The notes: a model not told the origin generated them from the sequence alone. Shown: positions 10,051-19,205, numbered from the stretch's first letter. The stretch: 64,000 nucleotides of DNA from Thalassotalea euphylliae (GCF_003390375.1 NZ_QUOT01000001.1:3844001-3908000), one strand, 5' to 3'. Translations and numbers: made by a program.

Positions 10051-10230
10051 CCTAGCAAAAACCTTATACTCGAAATATTCCTCTGAAAAACACACCTATT
10101 CTTAACAAAAAATAAAAACAGATTCTATTCTATTGACTGTTCTCAAGGCTTTATAAAGTAAATAAAGTATCAGCCAGTTTTATTTACCCCTCACGACACT
10201 GCCCAAAACTGACCTAAAAATAGGATAGAG

Positions 10231-11043
10231 ATGATGAAAAAGACCATTTTTATTACTGGTGCAACTGATGGCATTGGCCAAGTAACCGCAACTATGCTGG
10301 CTGAGCAAGGCCATCACGTACTAATTCATGGTCGCAGCGCCGAGAAACTGGCAGCAATAACAGCACAGCTTGAATCACTTGCTGTTGATGGAAAAAGTGG
10401 TGGTAGTGTTAGCAGCTATCAAGCCGATTTATCAAAGTTAAGCGATGTCGCTGAGATGGCTGCAAGAATCAACGCTGAACACACCAGCATCGATGTGCTG
10501 ATCAACAATGCTGGTGTTTTCCATACTCCCGAAACCATGACGGCTGACGGCTTTGATATTCGTTTTGTCGTTAACACGTTTTCACCCTACTTGTTAACTA
10601 AACTATTGTTGCCATTGATGAATGAAGATGGTCGTGTGGTGAACCTATCTTCTGCCGCGCAAGCGCCGGTTAATGTACAAGGTATGCTAAGCGGTAGCGC
10701 TTTGACCGATAATGCCGCCTACGCACAAAGTAAGTTAGCGATCACTATGTGGACCAATGCACTTGCTGCCAAGCGCACTGATAACGAGCCGCTTTATGTT
10801 TCAATCAACCCTAAGTCTTTCCTAGGCAGTAAAATGGTTAAAGAGGCTTATGGTGTTGCAGGTGGTGACTTGAGCTTAGGTGCCGATATTTTAATGCGCG
10901 CCGCACTGAGTGATGAATTTAATCAAGCTAACGGTCAGTACTTTGATAACGATAATGAACGCTTTGCCAACCCACATCCTGATGCGCTGGATGAACTTAA
11001 ATGTTTATCTTTAGTTGCCGAACTGGATAAATTACTAAATTAG
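10231..11043 (+). CDS. Short-chain dehydrogenase/reductase
   Basis: This 270-residue classical-type SDR has an N-terminal TGATDGIG dinucleotide-binding motif (about 9-16), the NNAG motif near residue 91, and a YAQSK catalytic Tyr/Lys pair near 168. The substrate cannot be told from sequence. It is preceded by a 180-base A+T-rich intergenic region and followed by an inverted repeat, so it is probably a single-gene unit. Confidence 0.85.
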   Translation: MMKKTIFITGATDGIGQVTATMLAEQGHHVLIHGRSAEKLAAITAQLESLAVDGKSGGSVSSYQADLSKLSDVAEMAARINAEHTSIDVLINNAGVFHTPETMTADGFDIRFVVNTFSPYLLTKLLLPLMNEDGRVVNLSSAAQAPVNVQGMLSGSALTDNAAYAQSKLAITMWTNALAAKRTDNEPLYVSINPKSFLGSKMVKEAYGVAGGDLSLGADILMRAALSDEFNQANGQYFDNDNERFANPHPDALDELKCLSLVAELDKLLN

Positions 11044-11121
11044 ATAAACGGCTGGGTTCGTAAAAAAGCGAGCCTTTCGCATCGCACTTTGCAGGTCTTC
11101 TGTTAGCGTACATTAGTACTC

Positions 11122-11176
11122 TGTGGCCAAGCTTAATCCTGGCGTTTAAACGACAGCATAGAAAAGCTTGGCTACA
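11122..11176. repeat. Inverted repeat upstream of kefF
   Basis: Arms of 13 bases (TGTGGCCAAGCTT at 11122-11134 and AAGCTTGGCTACA at 11164-11176) pair with one mismatch around a 29-base loop. No T-run follows, so it is not a typical terminator. It lies about 55 bases before the kefF start, so it could be an operator or a leader hairpin. Confidence 0.5.
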
Positions 11177-11229
11177 CTTAAAAAATGATGTGAGAGAGCT
11201 TCTACTATAACTAGAAAAATCAAAATATT

Positions 11230-11862
11230 ATGTCTGCTAACCAAGTGCGTAAAAAAATCTTATTACTGTTTGCTCATCCTTCGCAGAAGCGCTCGGAAGT
11301 AAACTTACCTATGTTCGAATTGGCAAAATCGCTTGATTTTGTTACTTGCGTTGATCTTTACAGCGAATACCCACGCCACCATATCAATATTAATCGTGAG
11401 CAACAGCGATTAGTTGATCACGATATCGTGATTTTTCAGTTTCCATTTTATTGGTATTCCACGCCCTCATTGTTAAAAGAATGGCAAGATCTGGTGCTCG
11501 AATATAATTTTGCCTACGGTCCGGATGGTACGGCATTGCATGGTAAAACTCTTATTTGTGCATTAAGTGCGGGCGGTGCAGAACAAGCTTATCGGGCAGA
11601 TGGCTATAACCACTTTACTGTCCGTGAGTTACTACAGCCATTAGAACAAACTGCTAGGTTAACCGGGATGCGTTACTTACCACCGTTTGCAATATTTTCT
11701 AGCCGTTCAACCGAATGTCAGCGCCAACAACACCTTGCTAACTGGCGCAAGTTACTTGAAGCCCTATCGTTTGAATTAATCAATGATGACAAAGTGGCCG
11801 AACTGACCACCATCAATGATGCTTTACCCGCATTGCCTAATTTGGCCAGCATGGCCGTTTAA
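11230..11862 (+). CDS. kefF: KefF-like NAD(P)H oxidoreductase, regulatory subunit of potassium efflux
   Basis: This 210-residue flavodoxin-fold protein of the NAD(P)H dehydrogenase (quinone) family has the FAHPS start motif, QFPFYWYSTPSLLKEWQD and an ALSAGGAE loop. In E. coli KefF and KefG are cytoplasmic activators bound to KefC and KefB. The 13-base gap to the following Kef-type antiporter supports this role over a free-standing quinone reductase. Whether the pair is KefF/KefC or KefG/KefB cannot be decided here. Confidence 0.8.
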   Translation: MSANQVRKKILLLFAHPSQKRSEVNLPMFELAKSLDFVTCVDLYSEYPRHHININREQQRLVDHDIVIFQFPFYWYSTPSLLKEWQDLVLEYNFAYGPDGTALHGKTLICALSAGGAEQAYRADGYNHFTVRELLQPLEQTARLTGMRYLPPFAIFSSRSTECQRQQHLANWRKLLEALSFELINDDKVAELTTINDALPALPNLASMAV

Positions 11863-11875
11863 CGAGCGCTAAATT

Positions 11876-13786
11876 ATGACCGAATATTTCTTACAGGCAT
11901 TTATTTATCTAGCTGCTGCGGTGATTGCTGTACCTATTGCTAAAAAACTCGGCTTAGGCTCGGTACTGGGTTATTTAATTGCAGGGGTGATTATTGGCCC
12001 TGTAACGCATTTAGTGGGGCAAGAAACAGCAACTATTCAACACTTTGCTGAATTTGGCGTGGTGATGATGCTATTTCTTGTCGGGCTTGAACTTGCCCCT
12101 AGCATGCTGTGGCAAATGCGTAATCGTTTATTCGGGCTAGGTGGTCTGCAAGTGGTTATCTCGACAGGTTTAGTTGCTTGTATTGCCTTGTTGTTTGAGC
12201 AGCCTTGGTCTGTGGCGCTAGCTATAGGCTTAATTTTCTCACTTTCTTCAACCGCTATCGTACTGCAAACCTTTAACGAAAAAGGGTTATCGAATACAGA
12301 GGGAGGGCGCAATGCGTTTTCCGTATTATTGATGCAAGATATTGCGGTCATTCCTATGCTCGCTTTTATTCCGATGCTGGCTCTACCTGATTTAGTCGCG
12401 GCGGCAGAGGGGCTGCAAAGCAGCGCAGAGCATCATGAGCAGCTAAATTTAGTCGCGCATTTGCCAACATGGGCTTATGCCATTGCTATTCTAGCCAGTA
12501 TTGGCGGGGTGATTGTACTCGGTCATTTCCTCTCTCGTCCTTTGTTTCACTATGTAGCAAGTTCAGGTTTGCGCGAGATATTTGTCGCCACGGCATTGCT
12601 GCTTGTTGTTGGTATTGCAGCATTAATGAGTTTAGTTGGCTTATCGCCAGCGCTCGGCACTTTTTTAGCTGGCGTGGTACTTGCCAACAGTGAGTTTCGC
12701 CATGAATTAGAAAGTAATATTGAGCCGTTTAAAGGTTTGTTGCTTGGCCTGTTTTTTATTACGGTTGGGGCAGGCATCAACTTCGAGATATTAGCTAATC
12801 AAGCCCTAGTTATTGGCTTGCTGACTTTAGCGGTTATTGTGGTTAAGGCGTCTGTGCTTTGGGGCTTAGCCGTGATGTTTCGCATTAAAAATAGCAATCG
12901 CTGGCTGTTTTCATTAAGCCTTGCCCAAGCAGGGGAGTTTGGCTTTGTTTTACTTAGCTTCTCGGTGCAACAGCATGTGATCCCAACCGATGTAGCGACT
13001 ATTTTACAACTGGTTGTGGCCTTGTCGATGTTCCTAACGCCTGTGTTATTTATCTTGTTTGAACATGTGATTATGCCGCGCTATCAGGCGGATACCAGTA
13101 ATCAGTCTTATGACGATATTGGTCACTCAGCAAGTGTGATTATTGCCGGTATTGGCCGTTTTGGACAGATTGTTAATCGTTTACTGGTCGCTAACGGCGT
13201 TAAAACTGTGGTGCTGGATCACGAAGCGTCACAAGTGGAAAACCTGAGAAAAATAGAAATTCAAAGCTACTTTGGCGATGCAACGCGACCTGATTTACTG
13301 CACACCGCAGGCATAGAAAACGCCAAATTATTAATTGTCGCGATTGATAATCGTGAACAAGCGATTGAGCTCATCAAATATGTGAAACACACTTACCCTA
13401 AGGTAAAAATTCTCGCCCGCGCTTTTGATAAAGGCCATAACTATGAGTTGTTGCAAGCTGGGGCTGACTATACGGTTAACGAAACTTATTTTTCAGCACT
13501 AGAGCTAGGCGCAGAAGCGATGACTGAGCTAGGTTTTCATCCATTTGAAACAGAGCAGAAGAAATACGCGTTTTGTCAAACTGAAGCCGCTGCTTCTAAT
13601 CAGCTTTATCAGCAATGGCTAGGTGGCAGTGAAGGGCAGAAATTTGATCCTAACTACCGCAAACTGTTTATGCAAATGGAAGAAAGCATTAAACAGGCAA
13701 TGCAGCGTGATCGTATGGATAAACACGATGGCGCTGAGCGTGGCTGGACACCGCCACCGAAAAATTATGAGAAAGGGTTTGATTGA
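11876..13786 (+). CDS. kefC: Glutathione-gated potassium efflux antiporter, KefB/KefC type (CPA2)
   Basis: This 636-residue CPA2-family protein has an N-terminal membrane domain of about 12 segments (residues 1-390) and a cytoplasmic RCK/TrkA-N domain starting at VIIAGIGRFGQIVNRLL (about 421). The Kef-typical Gly-rich membrane signature is present (GLIFSLSSTAIVLQ, about 119). In E. coli, glutathione holds such channels closed and glutathione adducts of electrophiles open them. Linkage to the KefF-like subunit fits. The C-terminal tail after about residue 560 is highly charged. Confidence 0.88.
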   Translation: MTEYFLQAFIYLAAAVIAVPIAKKLGLGSVLGYLIAGVIIGPVTHLVGQETATIQHFAEFGVVMMLFLVGLELAPSMLWQMRNRLFGLGGLQVVISTGLVACIALLFEQPWSVALAIGLIFSLSSTAIVLQTFNEKGLSNTEGGRNAFSVLLMQDIAVIPMLAFIPMLALPDLVAAAEGLQSSAEHHEQLNLVAHLPTWAYAIAILASIGGVIVLGHFLSRPLFHYVASSGLREIFVATALLLVVGIAALMSLVGLSPALGTFLAGVVLANSEFRHELESNIEPFKGLLLGLFFITVGAGINFEILANQALVIGLLTLAVIVVKASVLWGLAVMFRIKNSNRWLFSLSLAQAGEFGFVLLSFSVQQHVIPTDVATILQLVVALSMFLTPVLFILFEHVIMPRYQADTSNQSYDDIGHSASVIIAGIGRFGQIVNRLLVANGVKTVVLDHEASQVENLRKIEIQSYFGDATRPDLLHTAGIENAKLLIVAIDNREQAIELIKYVKHTYPKVKILARAFDKGHNYELLQAGADYTVNETYFSALELGAEAMTELGFHPFETEQKKYAFCQTEAAASNQLYQQWLGGSEGQKFDPNYRKLFMQMEESIKQAMQRDRMDKHDGAERGWTPPPKNYEKGFD

Positions 13787-13878
13787 TGTCAGTTTAAGTC
13801 TGAGCTAATACAACTAAGATTTAGGCAGTCAGTCACAAGTACAAAACTGCCTTTTATCTTTATTCGTTTATTTGATGC

Positions 13879-14379
13879 CTAAAGACCTGCCGCTTGTTTT
13901 ACTTGGCTAAAGTGCTCTAGTACTTCTTCAAGCTCATGCTCAATTTGTTTACGTGTGTCTGTTGAATCGTTCGAAGTTTTGGCAATCACAGCCATAGTTG
14001 CTGGGTGCACTAATAAGTCTTTAGCGTGGTAACAAGCCGCTGATTTTACCGCAGGTAATTTACCGTCAGCGTGGTAATCGCGTTCTATTTCGTCCAAAGA
14101 AAGCGTCATCATGTCGTTGGCTGCGGCCAAGGCTGCACCTAAGTAATCTTTACAAATCGGTTGTTTGGCAACGAATACAGGTAACAACTTTGTCGATAAG
14201 GTAGTTAGTTCAGCACTTTTTTTTGCTAATTCGGCGATTGGTGCGCTATCTACACTTGCAGCGATCTCTTTGGCAAGATGCTGGTAGCTATCCCAGTGAT
14301 CAGTTTTATGTGCGTGCGCGTTTGCTACTGTTGAAATTAAGCTAGCGGCTAGTGATAAACCAAGGGCTAATTTTTTCAT
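13879..14379 (-). CDS. Exported His-rich protein of unknown function, putatively Fur-regulated
   Basis: I do not recognise the family. The 166-residue protein has a clear Sec signal peptide (MKKLALGLSLAASLISTVANA, residues 1-21). A mature N-terminus starting at HAHKTDHWD carries several histidines, and two cysteines (about residues 94 and 129) could form a disulfide. The rest looks helical. A Fur-box-like palindrome overlaps its likely promoter, so a periplasmic iron- or metal-related role is a reasonable guess but is not shown. It converges on kefC and is not in an operon. Confidence 0.72.
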   Translation of the reverse strand: MKKLALGLSLAASLISTVANAHAHKTDHWDSYQHLAKEIAASVDSAPIAELAKKSAELTTLSTKLLPVFVAKQPICKDYLGAALAAANDMMTLSLDEIERDYHADGKLPAVKSAACYHAKDLLVHPATMAVIAKTSNDSTDTRKQIEHELEEVLEHFSQVKQAAGL

Positions 14380-14418
14380 TAAAGGTCTGCTTTCGAGTAA
14401 TGCTGTTAATAAAGCTAG

Positions 14419-14458
14419 ACTATAGCGAACTTTTACATAAATGAAAATAATTGTTATT
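14419..14458 (-). promoter_or_regulatory. Promoter with Fur-box-like operator
   Basis: On the minus strand, TTTTCA (14447-14442), a 17-base spacer and TATAGT (14424-14419) form a sigma-70-like promoter for the exported His-rich protein. A 19-base 9-1-9 palindrome at 14440-14458 (AATGAAAAT, A, ATTGTTATT) agrees with the Fur box at about 15 of 19 positions and covers the -35 region. Confidence 0.55.
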
Positions 14459-14515
14459 TGCGTTGTTGAGGTTTAATACCTGTTATTTGTCTAATCTCAA
14501 ACTATTGCAGCTGGC

Positions 14516-14959
14516 TCATACTGCAGGAAAAAGCTGCTTAAAGCTAAAGGCTGCTTGAGTTTCACCGTGTACGCGAAGGTACTCTAGCTTTGCTACAGCC
14601 TCTGCAATTGTTGGCCTGTGCTCTGCCTCAACCCACCAAAGCACATAAGTGGCTTGCGATGATTTTTCAAACCACTGTGCTTTTCGTTTCATAAAGCTCA
14701 GGTGATCTGTTTTAAACATAAAGTTTTTTAAGACGTCGGCATCTTGCCACACTGACATATTGACGATGGTTTGAGGGTTGTCAAACGCTTGAATATCGGT
14801 GGCATTGCCAGTGTCGTCTTTTAATCGCCAGATAAAACCGGGCGACTGCTCGGCAACACCATTGATGCGATCGAGATTATCGACAAAATCGGCAAGTTGT
14901 GGGCTATCAAGCGGTGCGAGTGCGGTCGCAATATTGAGTTGTGCTAATACCTTGGTCAT
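14516..14959 (-). CDS. DUF3291 domain protein
   Basis: This 147-residue protein has the DUF3291 pattern: an N-terminal LAQLNIATALAPLDSPQ segment, SPGFIWRL, the NMSVWQDADVLKNF block and a late VLWWVEAEHRPT motif. The family is related to the dimeric alpha/beta-barrel monooxygenase fold and has no firm function. The start ATG has an AGGGAAG ribosome-binding site. It stands alone between two other minus-strand genes. Confidence 0.8.
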   Translation of the reverse strand: MTKVLAQLNIATALAPLDSPQLADFVDNLDRINGVAEQSPGFIWRLKDDTGNATDIQAFDNPQTIVNMSVWQDADVLKNFMFKTDHLSFMKRKAQWFEKSSQATYVLWWVEAEHRPTIAEAVAKLEYLRVHGETQAAFSFKQLFPAV

Positions 14960-15093
14960 GGTTCTTCCCTGATATTTGTTTTGGATTTGTAGTTTGCTCT
15001 ATGAGCTTTACTGGATTCTTACCGTTTTGTGTAAACCGCTTGTCTAGATGCTAATGTCTAAAATATAAGAGGTTTAAATATCACTGCTTGTGA

Positions 15094-15660
15094 TCAAGCC
15101 AAACTCGGGTTGATTAAGCCGTAGTAGTAACTATCAAACCATGTGTCGCCAACACAAAAATCCGATGCTAAGCAGCCCTCACGCTTTAATGATAACCTTT
15201 CCATTACTTTCCAGCTCGGCGTGTTTTCAATGGCGCATTTGGCGAATATTTTTCTTGCCCCTAAAGATGTAAAAATAAAGTCCATCATCGGCTTCGCGGC
15301 TTCGGTAAGAATGCCTTTGCCTTGCTGTTCACTTAGCAGTAAGTAGCCAATTTCAACGCGCATCGCATCAATGTTTTCAAGTAAGAAGCCGACGCTACCG
15401 CAAAATGCGCTGCTAGCGCGATCAAATATTAACAAAGTGAACCATTGGCTATGATCGTTAAAACACGTATTTCTCGCTTGAAATTTAGTTTCAAAAGCTT
15501 CTGGTTCAAGCACATCGCCAATAAAAGTCATCAACTCAGGATCTGTTTGTATCGCACTGAAATATTGTAAATCGTGTTGATTCATAACGCGTATGGATAA
15601 ACGCTCAGTGCGAAACGATAAATTGGCAGGGGTTAGGCAGGATAAGTCCATTTTATTCAC
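15094..15660 (-). CDS. GNAT N-acetyltransferase, RimJ/RimL type
   Basis: This 188-residue protein resembles the RimJ/RimL branch of GNAT acetyltransferases. It has an N-terminal RTERLSIRVM strand, the acetyl-CoA-binding stretch YLLLSEQQGKGILTEAAKPM (about 104-123, with Q-x-x-G-x-G/I spacing) and the later FAKCAIENTPSWKVMERL motif. The target may be a ribosomal protein, an antibiotic or another amine; it cannot be told. The start is GTG at 15660 or ATG at 15651; neither has a clear Shine-Dalgarno. Confidence 0.8.
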   Translation of the reverse strand: MNKMDLSCLTPANLSFRTERLSIRVMNQHDLQYFSAIQTDPELMTFIGDVLEPEAFETKFQARNTCFNDHSQWFTLLIFDRASSAFCGSVGFLLENIDAMRVEIGYLLLSEQQGKGILTEAAKPMMDFIFTSLGARKIFAKCAIENTPSWKVMERLSLKREGCLASDFCVGDTWFDSYYYGLINPSLA

Positions 15661-15793
15661 TGGTGTTACACTCTATACTGTCAAAAATAATACCATTACT
15701 CCACATAATGACACTGCTATTAAGTATTGGTCAACAGATAGGCAGTACAAAATAAAGACAACGTAAAAGCACGTACAAAAGAGAGTTATTCAA

Positions 15794-16459
15794 ATGGCAA
15801 AAACAATCGTAATTACTGGCGCTAATCGCGGCATTGGCTTGGCGATGGCATCAATTTTTAGTGAGCGTGGCGACAGCGTTTATGCCGTTTGTCGCCAAAG
15901 CTCTCCTGCACTTGATGCGTTAGGCGTAACTGTAGTAGAAGGCGTTGATGTAACCGAGGAAAGCGGCTTGGCGACAATGGCACAAGCGCTAACAGGTCAA
16001 GCAATTGATGTACTGGTGTGTAATGCCGGTATTTTACGAGACGAGAATTTAGCCAACTTTAACCTTGATACCATGCGTGAACAGTTTGAGGTTAACACCT
16101 TAGCTCCGCTTCGCGTGGTTCACGCATTGCAAGCAAACCTTGGTGCGGGCGCTAAAGTGGCAATGATCACCTCGCGCATGGGGTCAATTGCCGACAACAC
16201 TTCAGGTGGTCGCTTTGGCTATCGCATGTCAAAAGCGGCCTTAAATATTGCTGCTGTGTCGCTTAGCCATGATTTAGCAGAGCAAGAAATTACTGTTGGT
16301 ATTTATCACCCAGGCTATGTACAAACCGATATGGTTGGCGGCCGTGGTGATATTTCTGCAAACGAGTCGGCAAGCCGCATTATTGGATTGGTGGACGAAT
16401 TAACGCTAGCGACTAGCGGCCAGTTTAGACATTCAAATGGCCAACAATTACCTTGGTAA
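15794..16459 (+). CDS. Short-chain dehydrogenase/reductase
   Basis: This 221-residue SDR carries TGANRGIG (about 8-15), CNAGIL near residue 76 and YRMSK near residue 144, giving the cofactor and catalytic motifs of the CsgA-like short branch. A GAGAG Shine-Dalgarno precedes the ATG. The substrate is unknown. It is a single gene, followed by a copy of the interspersed repeat rather than by a conventional terminator. Confidence 0.85.
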   Translation: MAKTIVITGANRGIGLAMASIFSERGDSVYAVCRQSSPALDALGVTVVEGVDVTEESGLATMAQALTGQAIDVLVCNAGILRDENLANFNLDTMREQFEVNTLAPLRVVHALQANLGAGAKVAMITSRMGSIADNTSGGRFGYRMSKAALNIAAVSLSHDLAEQEITVGIYHPGYVQTDMVGGRGDISANESASRIIGLVDELTLATSGQFRHSNGQQLPW

Positions 16460-16478
16460 TATTAAAACGTGTCGAGTT

Positions 16479-16640
16479 ATACCAATTGAATTAATTAGTT
16501 GATCAATTATGGCGCAGGAAAAAGGTTAATTAACAAGGCGTTATTTGTTGTTAACTAGTTGTTCTAATTTCAAAAATAACAACGCAGTTAATGAGCATTT
16601 TAACCAGCTAGAATGATCAAGTATTTATTGAAATTGGTAT
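16479..16640 (-). repeat. Interspersed palindromic repeat, copy 1
   Basis: This 162-base element starts ATACCAATT and ends AATTGGTAT, so its termini are inverted repeats. Its reverse complement matches copy 2 (19041-19189) almost base for base. Internally it is an imperfect long palindrome: CAAAAATAAC and its complement lie either side of the centre. It has no coding capacity. It looks like a MITE-like or REP-like element. Confidence 0.85.
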
Positions 16641-16676
16641 TTACCCCAGTTACAGCGAAATAGACCTAGTTACTTA

Positions 16677-17027
16677 ATGAAAGAAAGCTACTTTAAAATT
16701 TGGCGCACGGTACAGATGATCCCTGCAGGTAAGGTTGCCAGTTATGGACAAATTGCTGATTTAGCAGGGTTACCGGGGCGTGCTCGACTCGTTGGAAAGT
16801 CATTGGGCTTTGTCCCAAAAGAAGGTTACCAAGGCCAGCCTGTGCCTTGGTTTCGCGTGATAAATTCAGCAGGGAAAATCTCTTTTCCTGTCGGCTCTGA
16901 GTCATTTGAGCGGCAAAAACAGCACCTACAAGATGAACAAGTGGTAGTGATCGGTTCACGCATCAAACTGAAAGAATTCCAATGGCAGCCTGACTTAGCA
17001 GAGTTATTGTTTAGACTCGAGTATTAA
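16677..17027 (+). CDS. Alkyltransferase-like protein (ATL, MGMT-fold DNA-binding)
   Basis: This 116-residue protein has the O6-alkylguanine-DNA alkyltransferase C-terminal fold: IPAGKVASYGQIADLAGLPG for the helix-turn-helix with its GRAR segment, then VPWFRVINSAGKIS. In true MGMT the motif is PCHRV with the reactive cysteine; here Trp replaces Cys, as in ATL proteins such as E. coli YbaZ (PWHRV). It therefore cannot transfer alkyl groups and probably flags O6-alkylguanine for nucleotide excision repair. The additional Phe in place of the usual His is unusual. Confidence 0.87.
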   Translation: MKESYFKIWRTVQMIPAGKVASYGQIADLAGLPGRARLVGKSLGFVPKEGYQGQPVPWFRVINSAGKISFPVGSESFERQKQHLQDEQVVVIGSRIKLKEFQWQPDLAELLFRLEY

Positions 17028-17140
17028 TAGCGAAATCCAAGACTAACCACGTATCGTAATAATTATTTTTGACAATCGAGTAGAGATTCTCATAATAAGC
17101 AATCTTTTATTTGACACCCTGTTAGATTGGTGGAGTATTT

Positions 17141-17998
17141 ATGTCAGCAAATACGTTGTCTGATTCGAAAAGTTATGTTGAACCTGATGTTAAACAAAGG
17201 GCTACAACCAAGGGAATAGCAAAAGGGATTTATGTTTCGGGCACGGGCCCTGCCATCGTATTTTTGCACAGCTCGCTGAGCTCTTCCCGTCAATGGCTAC
17301 CGCTGGTCAAACAGCTGGAGAATCACTTTACTTGCATCAACGTTGATATTTTGGGCTATGGTGGTGCCGACCGTGTGAGTGACCCGGAAAACTATAGCTT
17401 CGATGTTGAAATTGCTCGCATCAAACAAGCACTGGCTGCGGTTATTGGCAATGGCAGTTATCACTTAGTTGGTCATTCTTGTGGTGGTGCGATAGCACTT
17501 AAATTGGCGGTTGAGGCACCACAGCGCGTGCTTAGCTTGTCACTTTTTGAGCCAGTAGCATTTAATTTATTACCGGCAGGTAGTGAGCTGCGTAATGTCG
17601 CTGATGAATTTGCCAATCGCGTTGATATTGAAGATAAGTTTAAAGCGGCAGAAGTATTTACTGATTTTTGGAATATGAAAGGCTTTTTTCAATCATTGCC
17701 GGATAAGATGCAAGCCCTAATGGCGAATGACATGGCTAAAGTGACGCTCGACTTTAAAGGGTTAATTTCGGCGAGCTATTCTCTTGCTAATGTTGCTGAA
17801 ATTAAAGCGCCGACTTTATTTTTAACCGGTAAATACAGCCCGCAATTAAGTCATAGCTTAGCTGAAACCATTATTGGCAGCCTACCAAATGTAAAAAGTG
17901 TAGAAGTTGAAGCCGGACATATGGCGCCAGTTAGCCATGGTAAGTTAGTATTACCTATCATTGCTGACTTTATTCAACAACATGCTGAGAATCATTAG
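17141..17998 (+). CDS. Alpha/beta hydrolase
   Basis: This 285-residue alpha/beta-hydrolase-fold protein has an oxyanion loop in FLHSSLSSSRQW (about 43-54), the nucleophile elbow GHSCGG (Ser about 111) and a C-terminal catalytic His in AGHMAPVSHG (about 267). It resembles the esterase and haloperoxidase-like group, but the substrate is unknown. The following TPR-protein gene starts 17 bases before its stop, so the two are translationally coupled. Confidence 0.85.
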   Translation: MSANTLSDSKSYVEPDVKQRATTKGIAKGIYVSGTGPAIVFLHSSLSSSRQWLPLVKQLENHFTCINVDILGYGGADRVSDPENYSFDVEIARIKQALAAVIGNGSYHLVGHSCGGAIALKLAVEAPQRVLSLSLFEPVAFNLLPAGSELRNVADEFANRVDIEDKFKAAEVFTDFWNMKGFFQSLPDKMQALMANDMAKVTLDFKGLISASYSLANVAEIKAPTLFLTGKYSPQLSHSLAETIIGSLPNVKSVEVEAGHMAPVSHGKLVLPIIADFIQQHAENH

Positions 17999-19031
17999 TT
18001 CACACCATTTTCGAGTGTCATGTCGCAAGCTTACTCAAGGTGCTCAATTAAGGCTAGTGAGTGGGCTTGCTAAAGCAACCAGATCAATTATCGGGTTACT
18101 CGCGACTTTATTGACCTGTGTGATCATGGCTAAGGGAGCTTCCGCTGCTCAGGCTAGCACTCTTCGTCCTGATACTGATATTCATGCGGTTTGTGCACAA
18201 TCGCCGCAGCAATGTTTAATTCATATCGAACAATTGTTGAGACTAGAACCCAATGAAAGCCGTCGCTGGTTTCAATATAAGAATTATCAACTTGACGCCT
18301 TATTTGAGTTAGAGCGCTTAGAGCTATTGGTAACTGAGCTTAAACCTTGGATTGCTCGAGACGATATTCCGCTGAAGTTTAAAATCAGCGTGCTAATTTA
18401 TACCGCTAAAACCTCACCAGCTAGCGATAAAGATATCGCTAATCAGTATATGCGCAACGCGATTGAGTTACTTGAACAAGTCAGTGAAGTGAATCGCAAT
18501 CCGATGATCGTGGTGCAAATTGCCAATAGCTTAAATCAACAAAAGGAATATCAGCGCGGCTATGACATGTTGCTGCCGCTGGTTGCCAAATATGAAAACC
18601 GACATATGCCACGTTTTCAAAGCGAATTATTTGGAAATTTAGGGCATTTTGCATATCGGCTCAATAAACTTGATGAGCATGTAGACTATCGTCTTTCAGC
18701 GTTGAAGTGGGCAAGGTTAACAGGCAATGACAGTCAAGTAGCGATAACACTTTACAATGTTGCTCGTGCCTATCAAATGGCTGAAAACTATCCTATGGCG
18801 TTAGATTTTCTGTTACAGACCGAACAGTTAGGTAAATTTGGCGATAACGATCACACCTTAATTAATTTCCGACGAGCAGAAATTGCCTTAGCACAAGGTC
18901 AGCTTGATGAGGCCGGGCGCCATTATAGCAAGGTTGAACAAGTGAGGGGCTCGGCACATTATCAAGACTTATTTACTCAGTTTGAGTCGGCATTGACTCA
19001 AGCAAAAAGTGCGTCGCAAAGTGCTGAATAA
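17982..19031 (+). CDS. TPR-repeat protein, membrane-anchored or exported
   Basis: This 349-residue protein has a basic N-terminal stretch, a hydrophobic segment (about 32-50, GLLATLLTCVIMAKGASA) that could be a signal anchor or late signal peptide, then helical repeats of tetratricopeptide type (about 190-330). No enzymatic motif is seen. The start chosen is the ATG overlapping the upstream hydrolase; a TTG 21 bases earlier is also open. A role as a scaffold partner of the coupled hydrolase is only inferred. Confidence 0.7.
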   Translation: MLRIISSHHFRVSCRKLTQGAQLRLVSGLAKATRSIIGLLATLLTCVIMAKGASAAQASTLRPDTDIHAVCAQSPQQCLIHIEQLLRLEPNESRRWFQYKNYQLDALFELERLELLVTELKPWIARDDIPLKFKISVLIYTAKTSPASDKDIANQYMRNAIELLEQVSEVNRNPMIVVQIANSLNQQKEYQRGYDMLLPLVAKYENRHMPRFQSELFGNLGHFAYRLNKLDEHVDYRLSALKWARLTGNDSQVAITLYNVARAYQMAENYPMALDFLLQTEQLGKFGDNDHTLINFRRAEIALAQGQLDEAGRHYSKVEQVRGSAHYQDLFTQFESALTQAKSASQSAE

Positions 19032-19040
19032 AGCCTAGTG

Positions 19041-19189
19041 ATACCAATTTCAATAAATAATTGATCATTCTAGCTGGTTAAAATGCTCATTAACTGCGTT
19101 GTTATTTTTGAGATTAGAACAACTAGTTACCAAAAATAACGCCTTGTTTATGAACCTTTTTCCTGCGCCATAATTAATTCAATTGGTAT
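19041..19189 (+). repeat. Interspersed palindromic repeat, copy 2
   Basis: This 149-base element runs from ATACCAATTTCAAT to AATTCAATTGGTAT. It is in the opposite orientation to copy 1 and about 90 percent identical by eye. It begins 9 bases after the TPR-protein stop codon. Together copies 1 and 2 bracket the alkyltransferase-like, hydrolase and TPR genes as inverted repeats. Confidence 0.85.
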
Positions 19190-19205
19190 GAAAACGACAA
19201 AAAAA

